The position numbers and the translations under genes are program-made. A stretch of DNA of 23,849 bases from assembly GCA_946803715.1 (NCBI GenBank), contig CAMPET010000020.1, forward strand, positions 215,365-239,213. Direction: 5' to 3'. This document shows, piece by piece, positions 16,151 through 23,849 of this stretch. Below the pieces are notes generated by a model, which did no database searches, was not told the DNA's origin, and worked only from the letters and a program-made list of their open reading frames with translations. The stretch comes from Beroe ovata (taxonomy: Eukaryota > Ctenophora > Nuda > Beroida > Beroidae). The stretch's first letter is position 1. Every line of letters begins with the position of its first letter.

Positions 16151-16778
16151 ATGTACGATGAGACGGACTCGCTCCGAGAGGACGGCGGCATCAGAGACAG
16201 CATCAGTAGTAACATCAGTGCTCCACTGTTCGGTGAAACACACCCTAGAACCAAGTATTTGCAGTGGGCCCTCGCTTTTTTCACCCTCTTTATAACTGGT
16301 AAAGTGGTACAGTGAAGCTATTTTTGTTCTACTCCTAATAGGCTTAAGTCCTCAAGGCTCAAACATAACAGATGCTTTAATTTTGAAGCAGTGATGACTG
16401 TTTCCTTTTTCTTAATGTTTCACTTCCCCATTAGGTACCACACTGATAGTCGCATGTAGCGTGGGAAAGGACCACAACATCGGACTACATGTCTTCCTAA
16501 GTCTCACGCTCATTGCACTAACCGGGACTACCTTCGTACTCGTATGTGCTCCTTTATAAACTCGAACGATGCGTCATTGAATCGCACCTCATTCTGCCCC
16601 ATACGAACTGGCAGTAGAATAACATTAACATGTTCAACTTCAGGCGATGTGGTATGAAGAGGGCGACATTCATCCTAAGATACTCTACATTCTGTACAGT
16701 CAAGCAGGTCTGCTGAACGTTTTTAGTATCCTCCTTTTTATATACTTTGGCATTGAGAATAGTCGATTAAAGAGTTGA
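16151..16778 (+). CDS. TMEM243: TMEM243-like small multi-span membrane protein, 3 exons
   Basis: Proposed exons are 16151-16298, 16435-16541 and 16644-16778. They join in phase to 129 residues; human TMEM243 is 118. The N-terminus is polar and Ser/Asp-rich and carries PLFGET just before the first membrane span, as in TMEM243. Hydrophobic spans lie at about residues 38-57, 67-87 and 105-121. WYEEGDIHPK between spans matches the family's W-Y-x-x-G-D-x-x-P-K pattern. The function of TMEM243 is not established; the vertebrate gene has been linked by name to MDR1 co-expression. The start is the only ATG giving the polar N-terminus. No defects were seen. The name rests on remembered motifs and should be checked by a profile search. 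Confidence 0.82.
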
Positions 16779-17215
16779 CAGTAGCTCTTTGGCAAGGTCA
16801 TGGTATAATGGAACTTGATCACTATCAGTGTTTTCAACTTTTCTCGATTCAGATTCTCGCGTCGATGGCTGATTTTGACTGAAGCTGGTCTTCAGGTTAA
16901 GATGTATTCTATCACTATCAGTATCAGGTTTTTGATAATCATTAAATAGGTTTTATTTTATATTCTTGGAATTGATATTGGATAGATTGTAGATCCTGAT
17001 CATAGATGCAATCTATATATCGTGTATCGGCCACTTTTCTGCGTTCATGTTGGAAAGTAGCACTAGCAATGGCATGGAATGACGTAAAACTTAGTCATCT
17101 AACTTTACATTTTTCTTGAGTCTTGATCTTGTTGAGGCTTCCTTTTTCCATGACGCTATAGCTAGTCCTTATATTATTCGATTCCATGCCCATGCCAATT
17201 CCGATCCAAAATGAA

Positions 17216-17480
17216 ATTAGTTGACGCGCGGCGCGCGCGTCAACTAATCATCAGTGTGCAGTGATCAGTCGACTTCGAGTCAAACATGGAATATGATTTT
17301 TTGGCTTCGCGCGCGGCGTGACGCAAATTGCGCGGCGCAACGGTCATGCGGCGGGCAAAATTAAATACTGTGCATAACGCGAACGTGGGCCGCGTCTCTT
17401 GTCGGGCGATGCCAGACCGCTGATGCAAGCCGCGAAGCGTCTGAGAATAAGTTTGCGTCGCGCGCGCGCAAAACGAAATT
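17216..17480. repeat. CpG-rich block with perfect 15-bp-arm hairpin
   Basis: 17216-17230 (ATTAGTTGACGCGCG) is the exact reverse complement of 17234-17248, separated by GCG. Further GCGCGC-rich segments follow at about 17307-17345 and 17450-17472 (TTTGCG and CGCGCGCAAA). The block is sharply more CpG-rich than the flanking DNA. It could be a foldback repeat or a CpG-rich promoter element. Confidence 0.75.
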
Positions 17481-17689
17481 CTCGACAGGGTCTATCATCG
17501 ATCGACAACGCGCCTCAATCAATTGGATCAATGCATTAATGTCCTGTGTATAACACAGTCAGCAGGCTCACTCTTTTGGAGTTTTTAGGGGGGCGAAAAT
17601 TGATTTTTTTAAGTGCCTAATCATTTTCATTCAAGTAGTATTGATCAAAAGTAAAAAAGTCAAGGGTGTAAAGTGAAATAGTTTTTTAT

Positions 17690-17770
17690 CAATGTATTGG
17701 ATTTTATCAGTGTATTGGATTTTATAATTTATCGGTGTATTGGATTTGGTTGGTGTATTGGATTTGACCA
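17690..17770 (+). repeat. Imperfect tandem repeat of GTGTATTGGATTT
   Basis: Four copies of a unit (A/G)TGTATTGGATTT occur at about 17692, 17711, 17735 and 17753, with spacers of 6-11 bp. It lies about 160 bp upstream of the FOCAD-like start codon. Confidence 0.85.
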
Positions 17771-17925
17771 TGTAATGGTAATAATAGATTTCTGCACCCT
17801 TACAAGATACAAAATTCTGGAGATCATTTAATCACACCCATTTGGGACATGATTCCTTGAACTCAATCATTGAATATCTTTTCATTTTACTCTCAGCACA
17901 TGTAATGCAACTTTTTTGGTAGGCC

Positions 17926-20900
17926 ATGTTATTTCCAGATCACAATTGCTCAATCATACGGGGAGACACAGTACGGCATGCCTGGGAAAGAAGTCTGTCA
18001 GATTACTTGAATGGATCACCGATTGAAAGAGTATTCCCCTGGGAGCATTTGCTCAATGAAGATATTTCTATAGTGCAGTCTGCTCTTTCAGTTTGTAGAA
18101 TTCTGTCCCAAGATATTCACAACAAAAAGCGTCAGGTTTTCTTAGAAAAGCTAGCAACTGTTATCCCTAACTCTCATTCAAGGAATATACTTATCCAGTT
18201 TTATGTCGAACTTCTTGTTATATACCAAGACAGTTCTGACCTTCTGATAAAGCTTGTAAAGTTTTATCCACTTGCAGTTACTTCTATCAATATACTATTA
18301 AAGAATTTTTTCTTGAAATACCTTCAAGAAAATCCACATAAAGGTGAAGATGATAGTGAAATAATTGTTTGGAGTAAAAACTATTTCACATATCTATTTG
18401 AGTCTAAAGATCTCTATTCTGCCACAAAAACACTTCATTGGCTGTCACAATTCAAATACCGGGCAGTTCATGAGTTTTTGCTTTCCACTGCTAGCAATAT
18501 AGCTCCTCAGATACGGAAACCTGATTATTGGTTGTTATTATATGACATCCTCCAAATAGTAGTTCCTGGACCCCCTCCCACACTTATATCGTCTAACAGA
18601 TATGCATCTGTTCTATTTTCAGTTTCTGCATCGGTATTGCCTGGGAGTCCAATCACCCCACAACAGTTTTTGTTAGAATCTTGTCAAAGAGCTGATCAGG
18701 AGTTGTTTTCACCCCCAATTCTATACAGTAACATCAGCCTCACTCCTGGACTTATGGGACTGGCTGCTTATGTCATGACAAAGTATCCAACTCCATCATT
18801 ACTACCATTTATCAGAAGCATTGTGAATGTGAGACAAGGTGCTAATATACACTTGTTTGGCTGTTTCATGTACCCATTGTCTATAATAGGTGGGATAAAC
18901 AATTCTGAAGTGAAGAAAGAAGTAACTGAAATAATGTGTTCAATCCTAAATATGAAGCCATGTCCTCCAGAACAAAGGGATTACATTGCTCAGGATGGGT
19001 ATTCAGAAAAATGTATAAAGACTGAAGCAACTCTGATTTCTTTAAAACTGGGACAGATTTTAAGCTACATTGCAGAAAATGGACTCAAATTGATTGAGGA
19101 AAGATTACAAAAAACGACTCTTACCACATTTTCGGCTATAGTTTTATGTCATTGTATTGTGATTTCTGAGGATAGACCCTCTCAAGAACTACTCAAAACT
19201 CTCCAGAAAGCAGATGATTCCACCAACTTATCACTCCTCACATTCCTCATTACCCACATGAAGCTCATAAGTGAAAAGAAAGTGCGACAGAGTGCCAAAT
19301 TCTATCATTTGTATTTACAAAGCATATGTTCTCTAATGAAGAATGCCTCTTCTATGGCAGTGAAGAAGATGGTCAAAATGGTTTTCAGTGATGGTGGACC
19401 ACTTGATCATGAAAGTGTATATGGCCTAAGTTATCAAGTCATGCTTGAAATTTGGAAAGATCACGGTGGGTTAGTTTATAACACATTCTACTCCATGCTT
19501 GCCAATCCGAAATTTCCAGATCAAGAAACGTTCATTATTCCTATCATAAGATCAATTTGTAGTAGTGAGATACCTACTGATATTGATGATATGCAACGAA
19601 TCATATTCAGATACCTGGATTCTTCAACAGATGTTAAAATAAAAGGAGCATGCATTGACAGTCTCACATACTTGTGCATGGATGGGCTAGATTTTCATCA
19701 GATCTATCATAATGTTATAAGTCAATTTGTTGATGAAAAACAATACGATCTTCAACTATGTTTTTTCTTTTCAAAATTTGCATCTAATTGTCAGAAACCT
19801 GAGGTTTTGGATGATATTGTCAGTAAGCTTTGGGGGTTTGCGCTATCATCTGATGTTGAAGTGTCTAGCATGGGATACAGGGGATTAATGGAGTCAGGGA
19901 TAGGCATAGAAATCACACCAGAAATTTTTACTTACATTCAAAGTTTGACAGAACAGAGGGCAACAGATTATCCACAATTTTCTGCCGAGTTCCTAGCTGA
20001 TGTAATCACAAGGGAGTTGCAAAATTCCCCTGCTCGAGAAATAGGAACTCTTTCCAACCCATCTAAAAAGCTGATGAATGAATTCAAAGCTAACTTGAGA
20101 AACTTGTCTAAACAGAACCTCACGCAGGTTTTATATACCTTTTCTCATGTTGACACCAATACCGGAAGACAGAAACACAAGCAAAAGTTGCTCGAGAATG
20201 AAAGAATCCTGTCACATATTCTGAAAAAATATCCAGATGACCTTTTTCAAGATCCTTTCGATGGGATTGTAATAATTGACAGCTGGTGTCATTTCATGTA
20301 TGCATACATGACTTCGATCATAGACTTACCAACATACCAGAGAAGAAATCGTGGGGATATCAGTTCAAGTGGTCTTATTCTTGATCAACTTTTGAGAATC
20401 AAAGATGATGTTTCGTCATTTATCAACGATCAGTTGCAAAACAGCAGCAACAAAATGTACATTCTGATTCTCACTAGTACAAGTATCACTTTGAGTACCT
20501 ATAAGATTGCTCAGAAGTATGAAATAACGATAAGGAAAGATAGTTGTCTCTCTGGAACCCTTGCAAGAGACATAGGACTTTTGAGAACTCTTACTGCTTA
20601 CAATCGTGCTAACAAAGAAGTGAAGACCAATGCAATTCTTCTGTTGTGCAGTGCATATGTGGCGAAGATTGCCTGTGAAATTGGGGATGAGAGTCTACTT
20701 CAGATGCTTCTTGAAACATGCACGACTAACATCGATCAAAGGCATGAACTTGTGTCCCAGTGTGCATCTCTCGCAACAGGTGTCATAATTCATGTGTACT
20801 ACAAATTCATACCAAAAACTGCGAGCGTGAAGAGTGCTATTCAGAATCTTCTTAGTTCAAAAAAATACCTTGGACTTAGTTTCTGCATTGATTCATTGAG

Positions 20901-22515
20901 TAACACCCTACCTAAACATATGATGAGGAAATTCGTTGACGACTTTGTGGCTAAATCCACAAACAAAGAAGTTATTCCGTTCGATCACATATTGTTTGTT
21001 GGATTAATCATGGTGTTTCTCATGCATGTAGATACCGATGATGAGAAGGAGATTGTACACTTCCTTGCTTATCTCAGCAATATGATAGACGAGTGTCAGG
21101 ATGAGACGGAACAGAAATATTGTCTGATCACCATGGGACTTGTGTACTATAGTTCGTCGAAGTTGCAATATTCGATACCTTGCTGGAAAAAAGCATACCA
21201 ACACACGATTGAGGTTTTTGTATCCAAGTTTTCGGATGGATATGGAGCAATACCTACATTATCTCTTTTACTCGGCTTTCCGATAACTAATTTAGTGAAC
21301 ATATTCGATTGGGGTCCATCCGTTGATTCAGTGACAGTATTCGCGAATTTGATGTCGAAAAACACCCAATACGACGATGGTCGTCTGTGTGCTCTTATTG
21401 TAGCGCGAAGGTGTGAAAGTGAGTTCAAACACAGTGCCATGAAATTCAAGAAGATGCCGTCACCCTCAATATGGGAGCTTGTCGATGACATGATTCAATC
21501 TTCCCTCCTCGAGCAAACTCCGAAAAACAAGGAAAAACTCAGATTTGCCCTGGAAATTCTCAGTCATACAAAGTGCAAAATACCACTGGATAACCCTCTG
21601 CAGACTATGGTTAACATATTCACCCTAACATCGCTACAACACGAAGTTATCAGATGTGCTGGTATTCATGGAAAAATTTCTTCAGAACATTATTTCAAGT
21701 TTATCGAGAAATATATGAGTCTGTCCATTTATCCTCAGCTGTCACTTCAATGTAAGATTGAGATTATATCTCAAATACCGAACTTTATTCAGTTTATTCC
21801 CGAACAAAAACTCCGCAACTTTTTCTCCAACTTTGTGCACCATGCGTTCTGGGAAGGTACACAAGAAATCCGGCTCAAAATACTGGAAATCCTTCAATTC
21901 CTTCACAAGACTGTCCCATCTATGAGATCTCAGATCTACAATTCATCAGTTGATAATTTCTTCAGGCATATGAATGTTCAATTCCTTACACCGAAAACTA
22001 TTGTGGCCACTGCTCAGCTTATGAAATTCGTCGATTTCCACCAAGTTGAACTAAATAACCTTGCGCAGGAATGTGATATTGTGTTGGACTTTTTGCAATC
22101 CGGCTATCATTCAAACTATATCGTGGATCTATTTTTCGAACGGTATCTCCAAGCAGAACTCTACTCGCCAGAACTTTTGCGGGGCGTTGTCAATGTTATT
22201 CTTTCCCTTGACAAGGACACGGCATACAACAACTTATACAAAGTTATGTTCCATATCAAGAAGGCTCTCCTCATAAATCCTGAGCCGGAGAACTTCATGA
22301 ATCCGGCAATAGCGTGCATAAACACTGTCATACTCACGTATGTGGCACATCTGAAGGATACGAAATCACTCGGCAACGGTTTAGAACATTTCCTCTATCT
22401 GTCAGACTTCGTGGAGCCAAAGGTGAATCTTGATTGCCTACATGTGGTCATGAGTACCATTGAACCGTGGTTTCAGATAATTAGATTGTACGATGATGTT
22501 TTACCCGATGAATGA
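17926..22515 (+). CDS. FOCAD: Focadhesin (FOCAD)-like large helical-repeat protein, single exon
   Basis: One continuous frame of 1529 residues; human focadhesin is about 1800. The sequence is an alpha-solenoid of leucine-rich helices with no signal peptide or clear membrane span. Local resemblances to focadhesin in the same order support the call. The N-terminal stretch through LNEDISIVQSALSVCRIL and FLEKLATVIPNS parallels its first helices. DVEVSSMGYRGLMESG near 640 parallels the repeat before its mid-region. IPTLSLLLGFPITNL near 1110 and FALEILSHTKCKIPLDNPLQ near 1205-1230 parallel its C-terminal domain. Focadhesin has been reported at focal adhesions and as a stabiliser of the SKI mRNA-decay complex. 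The start is the first ATG after upstream stops, and little before the conserved region is missing. The absence of introns is odd beside 3-10-exon neighbours. Base composition is AT-rich. An AATAAA follows at 22698. A different HEAT-repeat protein is the alternative. Confidence 0.75.
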   Translation: MLFPDHNCSIIRGDTVRHAWERSLSDYLNGSPIERVFPWEHLLNEDISIVQSALSVCRILSQDIHNKKRQVFLEKLATVIPNSHSRNILIQFYVELLVIYQDSSDLLIKLVKFYPLAVTSINILLKNFFLKYLQENPHKGEDDSEIIVWSKNYFTYLFESKDLYSATKTLHWLSQFKYRAVHEFLLSTASNIAPQIRKPDYWLLLYDILQIVVPGPPPTLISSNRYASVLFSVSASVLPGSPITPQQFLLESCQRADQELFSPPILYSNISLTPGLMGLAAYVMTKYPTPSLLPFIRSIVNVRQGANIHLFGCFMYPLSIIGGINNSEVKKEVTEIMCSILNMKPCPPEQRDYIAQDGYSEKCIKTEATLISLKLGQILSYIAENGLKLIEERLQKTTLTTFSAIVLCHCIVISEDRPSQELLKTLQKADDSTNLSLLTFLITHMKLISEKKVRQSAKFYHLYLQSICSLMKNASSMAVKKMVKMVFSDGGPLDHESVYGLSYQVMLEIWKDHGGLVYNTFYSMLANPKFPDQETFIIPIIRSICSSEIPTDIDDMQRIIFRYLDSSTDVKIKGACIDSLTYLCMDGLDFHQIYHNVISQFVDEKQYDLQLCFFFSKFASNCQKPEVLDDIVSKLWGFALSSDVEVSSMGYRGLMESGIGIEITPEIFTYIQSLTEQRATDYPQFSAEFLADVITRELQNSPAREIGTLSNPSKKLMNEFKANLRNLSKQNLTQVLYTFSHVDTNTGRQKHKQKLLENERILSHILKKYPDDLFQDPFDGIVIIDSWCHFMYAYMTSIIDLPTYQRRNRGDISSSGLILDQLLRIKDDVSSFINDQLQNSSNKMYILILTSTSITLSTYKIAQKYEITIRKDSCLSGTLARDIGLLRTLTAYNRANKEVKTNAILLLCSAYVAKIACEIGDESLLQMLLETCTTNIDQRHELVSQCASLATGVIIHVYYKFIPKTASVKSAIQNLLSSKKYLGLSFCIDSLSNTLPKHMMRKFVDDFVAKSTNKEVIPFDHILFVGLIMVFLMHVDTDDEKEIVHFLAYLSNMIDECQDETEQKYCLITMGLVYYSSSKLQYSIPCWKKAYQHTIEVFVSKFSDGYGAIPTLSLLLGFPITNLVNIFDWGPSVDSVTVFANLMSKNTQYDDGRLCALIVARRCESEFKHSAMKFKKMPSPSIWELVDDMIQSSLLEQTPKNKEKLRFALEILSHTKCKIPLDNPLQTMVNIFTLTSLQHEVIRCAGIHGKISSEHYFKFIEKYMSLSIYPQLSLQCKIEIISQIPNFIQFIPEQKLRNFFSNFVHHAFWEGTQEIRLKILEILQFLHKTVPSMRSQIYNSSVDNFFRHMNVQFLTPKTIVATAQLMKFVDFHQVELNNLAQECDIVLDFLQSGYHSNYIVDLFFERYLQAELYSPELLRGVVNVILSLDKDTAYNNLYKVMFHIKKALLINPEPENFMNPAIACINTVILTYVAHLKDTKSLGNGLEHFLYLSDFVEPKVNLDCLHVVMSTIEPWFQIIRLYDDVLPDE

Positions 22516-22972
22516 AGAGTTGAGGGTGTGTGAATGATAAGCTTGGTATTAGAATTTTCTTTGAATCTGTTCATTACACCTCCTATGTAATGCCTCAGTT
22601 TTAATTTTTGTTATCTACGGTTACTTATGTGTAATTCCTTAATTTCATAACTTTACGTTCATTTATAGTACGCTTCCAGCACCATAGGATTGGACTTAAT
22701 AAATTTCTTATTTATTTCAGACGAGCTTACTATCTCATTTAATCTGTTTTAGTCTGAATCGTTATGCGCTGTATTCTGGAGTTTTATACCTAACGTTTTG
22801 TACATAATCCCTGGTAAAAGTTAAGTTGACATTCCATTGTTCACAATTCTTTTTTTCTAAATCTTGTTATAGAATATAGAAAGCTTGCATCACCCTTGCC
22901 AATGATTAACCCATTTAAAAGCTGCCCGATAGTAATTTTCATAGTTCGTTACCATGACAAACTTATCACAGC
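22516..22972. other. FOCAD-like 3' region and upstream region of the next gene
   Basis: The stretch is AT-rich and contains the candidate polyadenylation signal at 22698. No gene is supported. The last 20 bp include an overlapping ATG at 22954. Confidence 0.55.
22698..22703 (+). terminator. Candidate polyadenylation signal (AATAAA) for the FOCAD-like gene
   Basis: AATAAA lies 183 bp past the stop codon, followed by a T-rich stretch. Position and context suit a 3' end for the single-exon gene. Confidence 0.6.
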
Positions 22973-23849
22973 ATGGATGGGATGGAAGACTTGGCGTCTC
23001 TCGCGCCGCTCATAGACCAGAGAATCGTCCTCAGTGACAGCATGAACTCTTCCTTCATCAATAAAACCGTACGTTGACACGAGGCTCAATAGTATATGAT
23101 ACTGCACTTATGGTGCTGTCCAGTAACACTTCTCCTTGTACATTTATCTATAATAATCCCCCTGTACCCCTCTTCTCATTGTAACGGTATCCTTGACAAA
23201 TAAAACCAGGGAGAGGAGGCTGAAGTTGATGTCATGGGTCTCGGACTAAGGGTCTCACTGAGCCTGGCTATGGCCTGTGTCTGTGTCGGCAGTATATTCG
23301 GTAAGTTGGGATATGATGTTTGAGCGAAATTGGTATTTCCTCTTCTTCTATCCCCTCTCCTACCCCTCTTTTCCTTTTATTTTCGAATCTCTCCCTTTAA
23401 TCCTTTCCCCGCGGCAGTTCTGTCAGTTTCCCCCTGGGATACTCCTCTAGTATACCATTCCGACCAGGATTTCTCTTGGAAATATATGTTAATACTAAGT
23501 ATTTTACATGAAGTAACGGGTGATTTCTAACGTGGTTTTATCAACTCAACTTTATTTACTTTTTTCTTGACCGATGGCTATACTATCACGCTACCCGAAA
23601 TGGAATAATGAAGTTTTTCCCAATTTCACCTGTTAAATGCACAATTATGTTTCGTAGCTCCTATGTTTCGTAGCTCCTATGTTTCGCATGATGAAATAGT
23701 TCCGTATTTTAATGCTATGGACTATTATATGGACTATTATACGGTTTTAGTATCACCAGAATGTCACAACTCAACCAGAAAACCCCATAGTACGCTATGT
23801 TTATGTGTGTATGACGTGTATGTGTGTGTGTGTGTGTGTGTGCGTGTGT
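22973..23849 (+). CDS. 5' end of a membrane-protein gene, cut by the right edge
   Basis: Two exons are visible: 22973-23068 and 23210-23300. Donors are GTACGT at 23069 and GTAAGT at 23301, and the acceptor is CCAG before 23210. They join in phase to about 62 residues. The N-terminus is acidic and polar (MDGMEDLASLAPLIDQ), has an NKT glycosylation-type sequon, and runs into a hydrophobic span VSLSLAMACVCVGSIF. This suggests a multi-span membrane protein with a cytosolic leader, but the family cannot be named from so little. The second intron runs to or past the window edge and ends here in a TG repeat. Another ATG at 22954 opens a 27-codon frame overlapping the start. Confidence 0.55.
23301..23849. 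other. Intron or downstream sequence with short repeats, no further exon seen
   Basis: The region contains a C/T-rich tract (23335-23410), a 16-bp tandem unit TATGTTTCGTAGCTCC repeated at about 23647-23687, a duplication of TATGGACTATTATA at about 23715-23742, and a terminal TG repeat. I see no convincing next exon. Confidence 0.5.
23801..23849 (+). repeat. TG microsatellite at the right edge
   Basis: (TG)n with a few interruptions runs off the window end. Confidence 0.95.

Larger units (their letters stand above)
16779..17925. other. Intergenic region with CpG-rich palindromes and short tandem repeat
   Basis: The first 430 bp are AT-rich, with an ATTAAA at 16941 as a possible 3'-end signal for the upstream gene. 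17216-17480 is an abrupt CpG-rich island, listed separately. 17690-17770 is a short tandem repeat. The final 150 bp lead into the FOCAD-like start and show no clear promoter motif. No gene is supported. Confidence 0.55.

Overview
This window is eukaryotic nuclear DNA from an animal, most likely an early-branching invertebrate such as a sponge. That placement is an inference from gene content and compact gene structure, not from a search. The genes are split by short introns (mostly about 60-400 bp) with GT/AG borders, and exon phases join cleanly. They include metazoan-specific families, notably an activin/TGF-beta type II receptor. Spacing between genes is about 0.4-1.2 kb. No prokaryotic-style operons, rRNA, tRNA or CRISPR features were seen.

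Layout. 1-1000 is a tandem satellite with a 172-bp period. 1144-1554 holds two CpG-rich foldback units, followed by non-coding DNA. 2369-4495 (+) is a complete seven-exon IBA57-type mitochondrial Fe-S maturation gene. 4944-7563 (+) is a complete ten-exon ACVR2-like type II receptor kinase. 7998-10718 (+) is a six-exon multi-span membrane protein gene. Its largest intron carries, on the same strand, an intronless and strongly degenerate Ras-like GTPase (9411-10010). 11737-12655 (+) is a small gene of an unassigned family with a central DNRRL motif, ending in a Cys/His cluster. 13114-13823 (-) is a secreted F-type-lectin-like gene, the only minus-strand gene. Next to it are two adjacent foldback structures (14001-14211). 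14440-15300 (+) holds three consistent exons of an unrecognised Lys/Asp-repeat protein, which might be the 3' part of the 11737 gene. 16151-16778 (+) is a TMEM243-like gene. 17216-17480 is CpG-rich and palindromic. 17926-22515 (+) is a 1529-residue, single-exon focadhesin (FOCAD)-like gene. 22973 to the right edge (+) is the 5' end of a membrane-protein gene cut by the window.

The genes do not form an obvious pathway; this is an ordinary animal gene neighbourhood. The points most worth a second look are the nested pseudo-GTPase, the intronless FOCAD homologue among intron-rich neighbours, the DNRRL/Cys-cluster gene with the antisense lectin possibly nested inside it, and several foldback elements. 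All exon models were built by eye from splice consensus, frame and family similarity; none is confirmed by transcripts.
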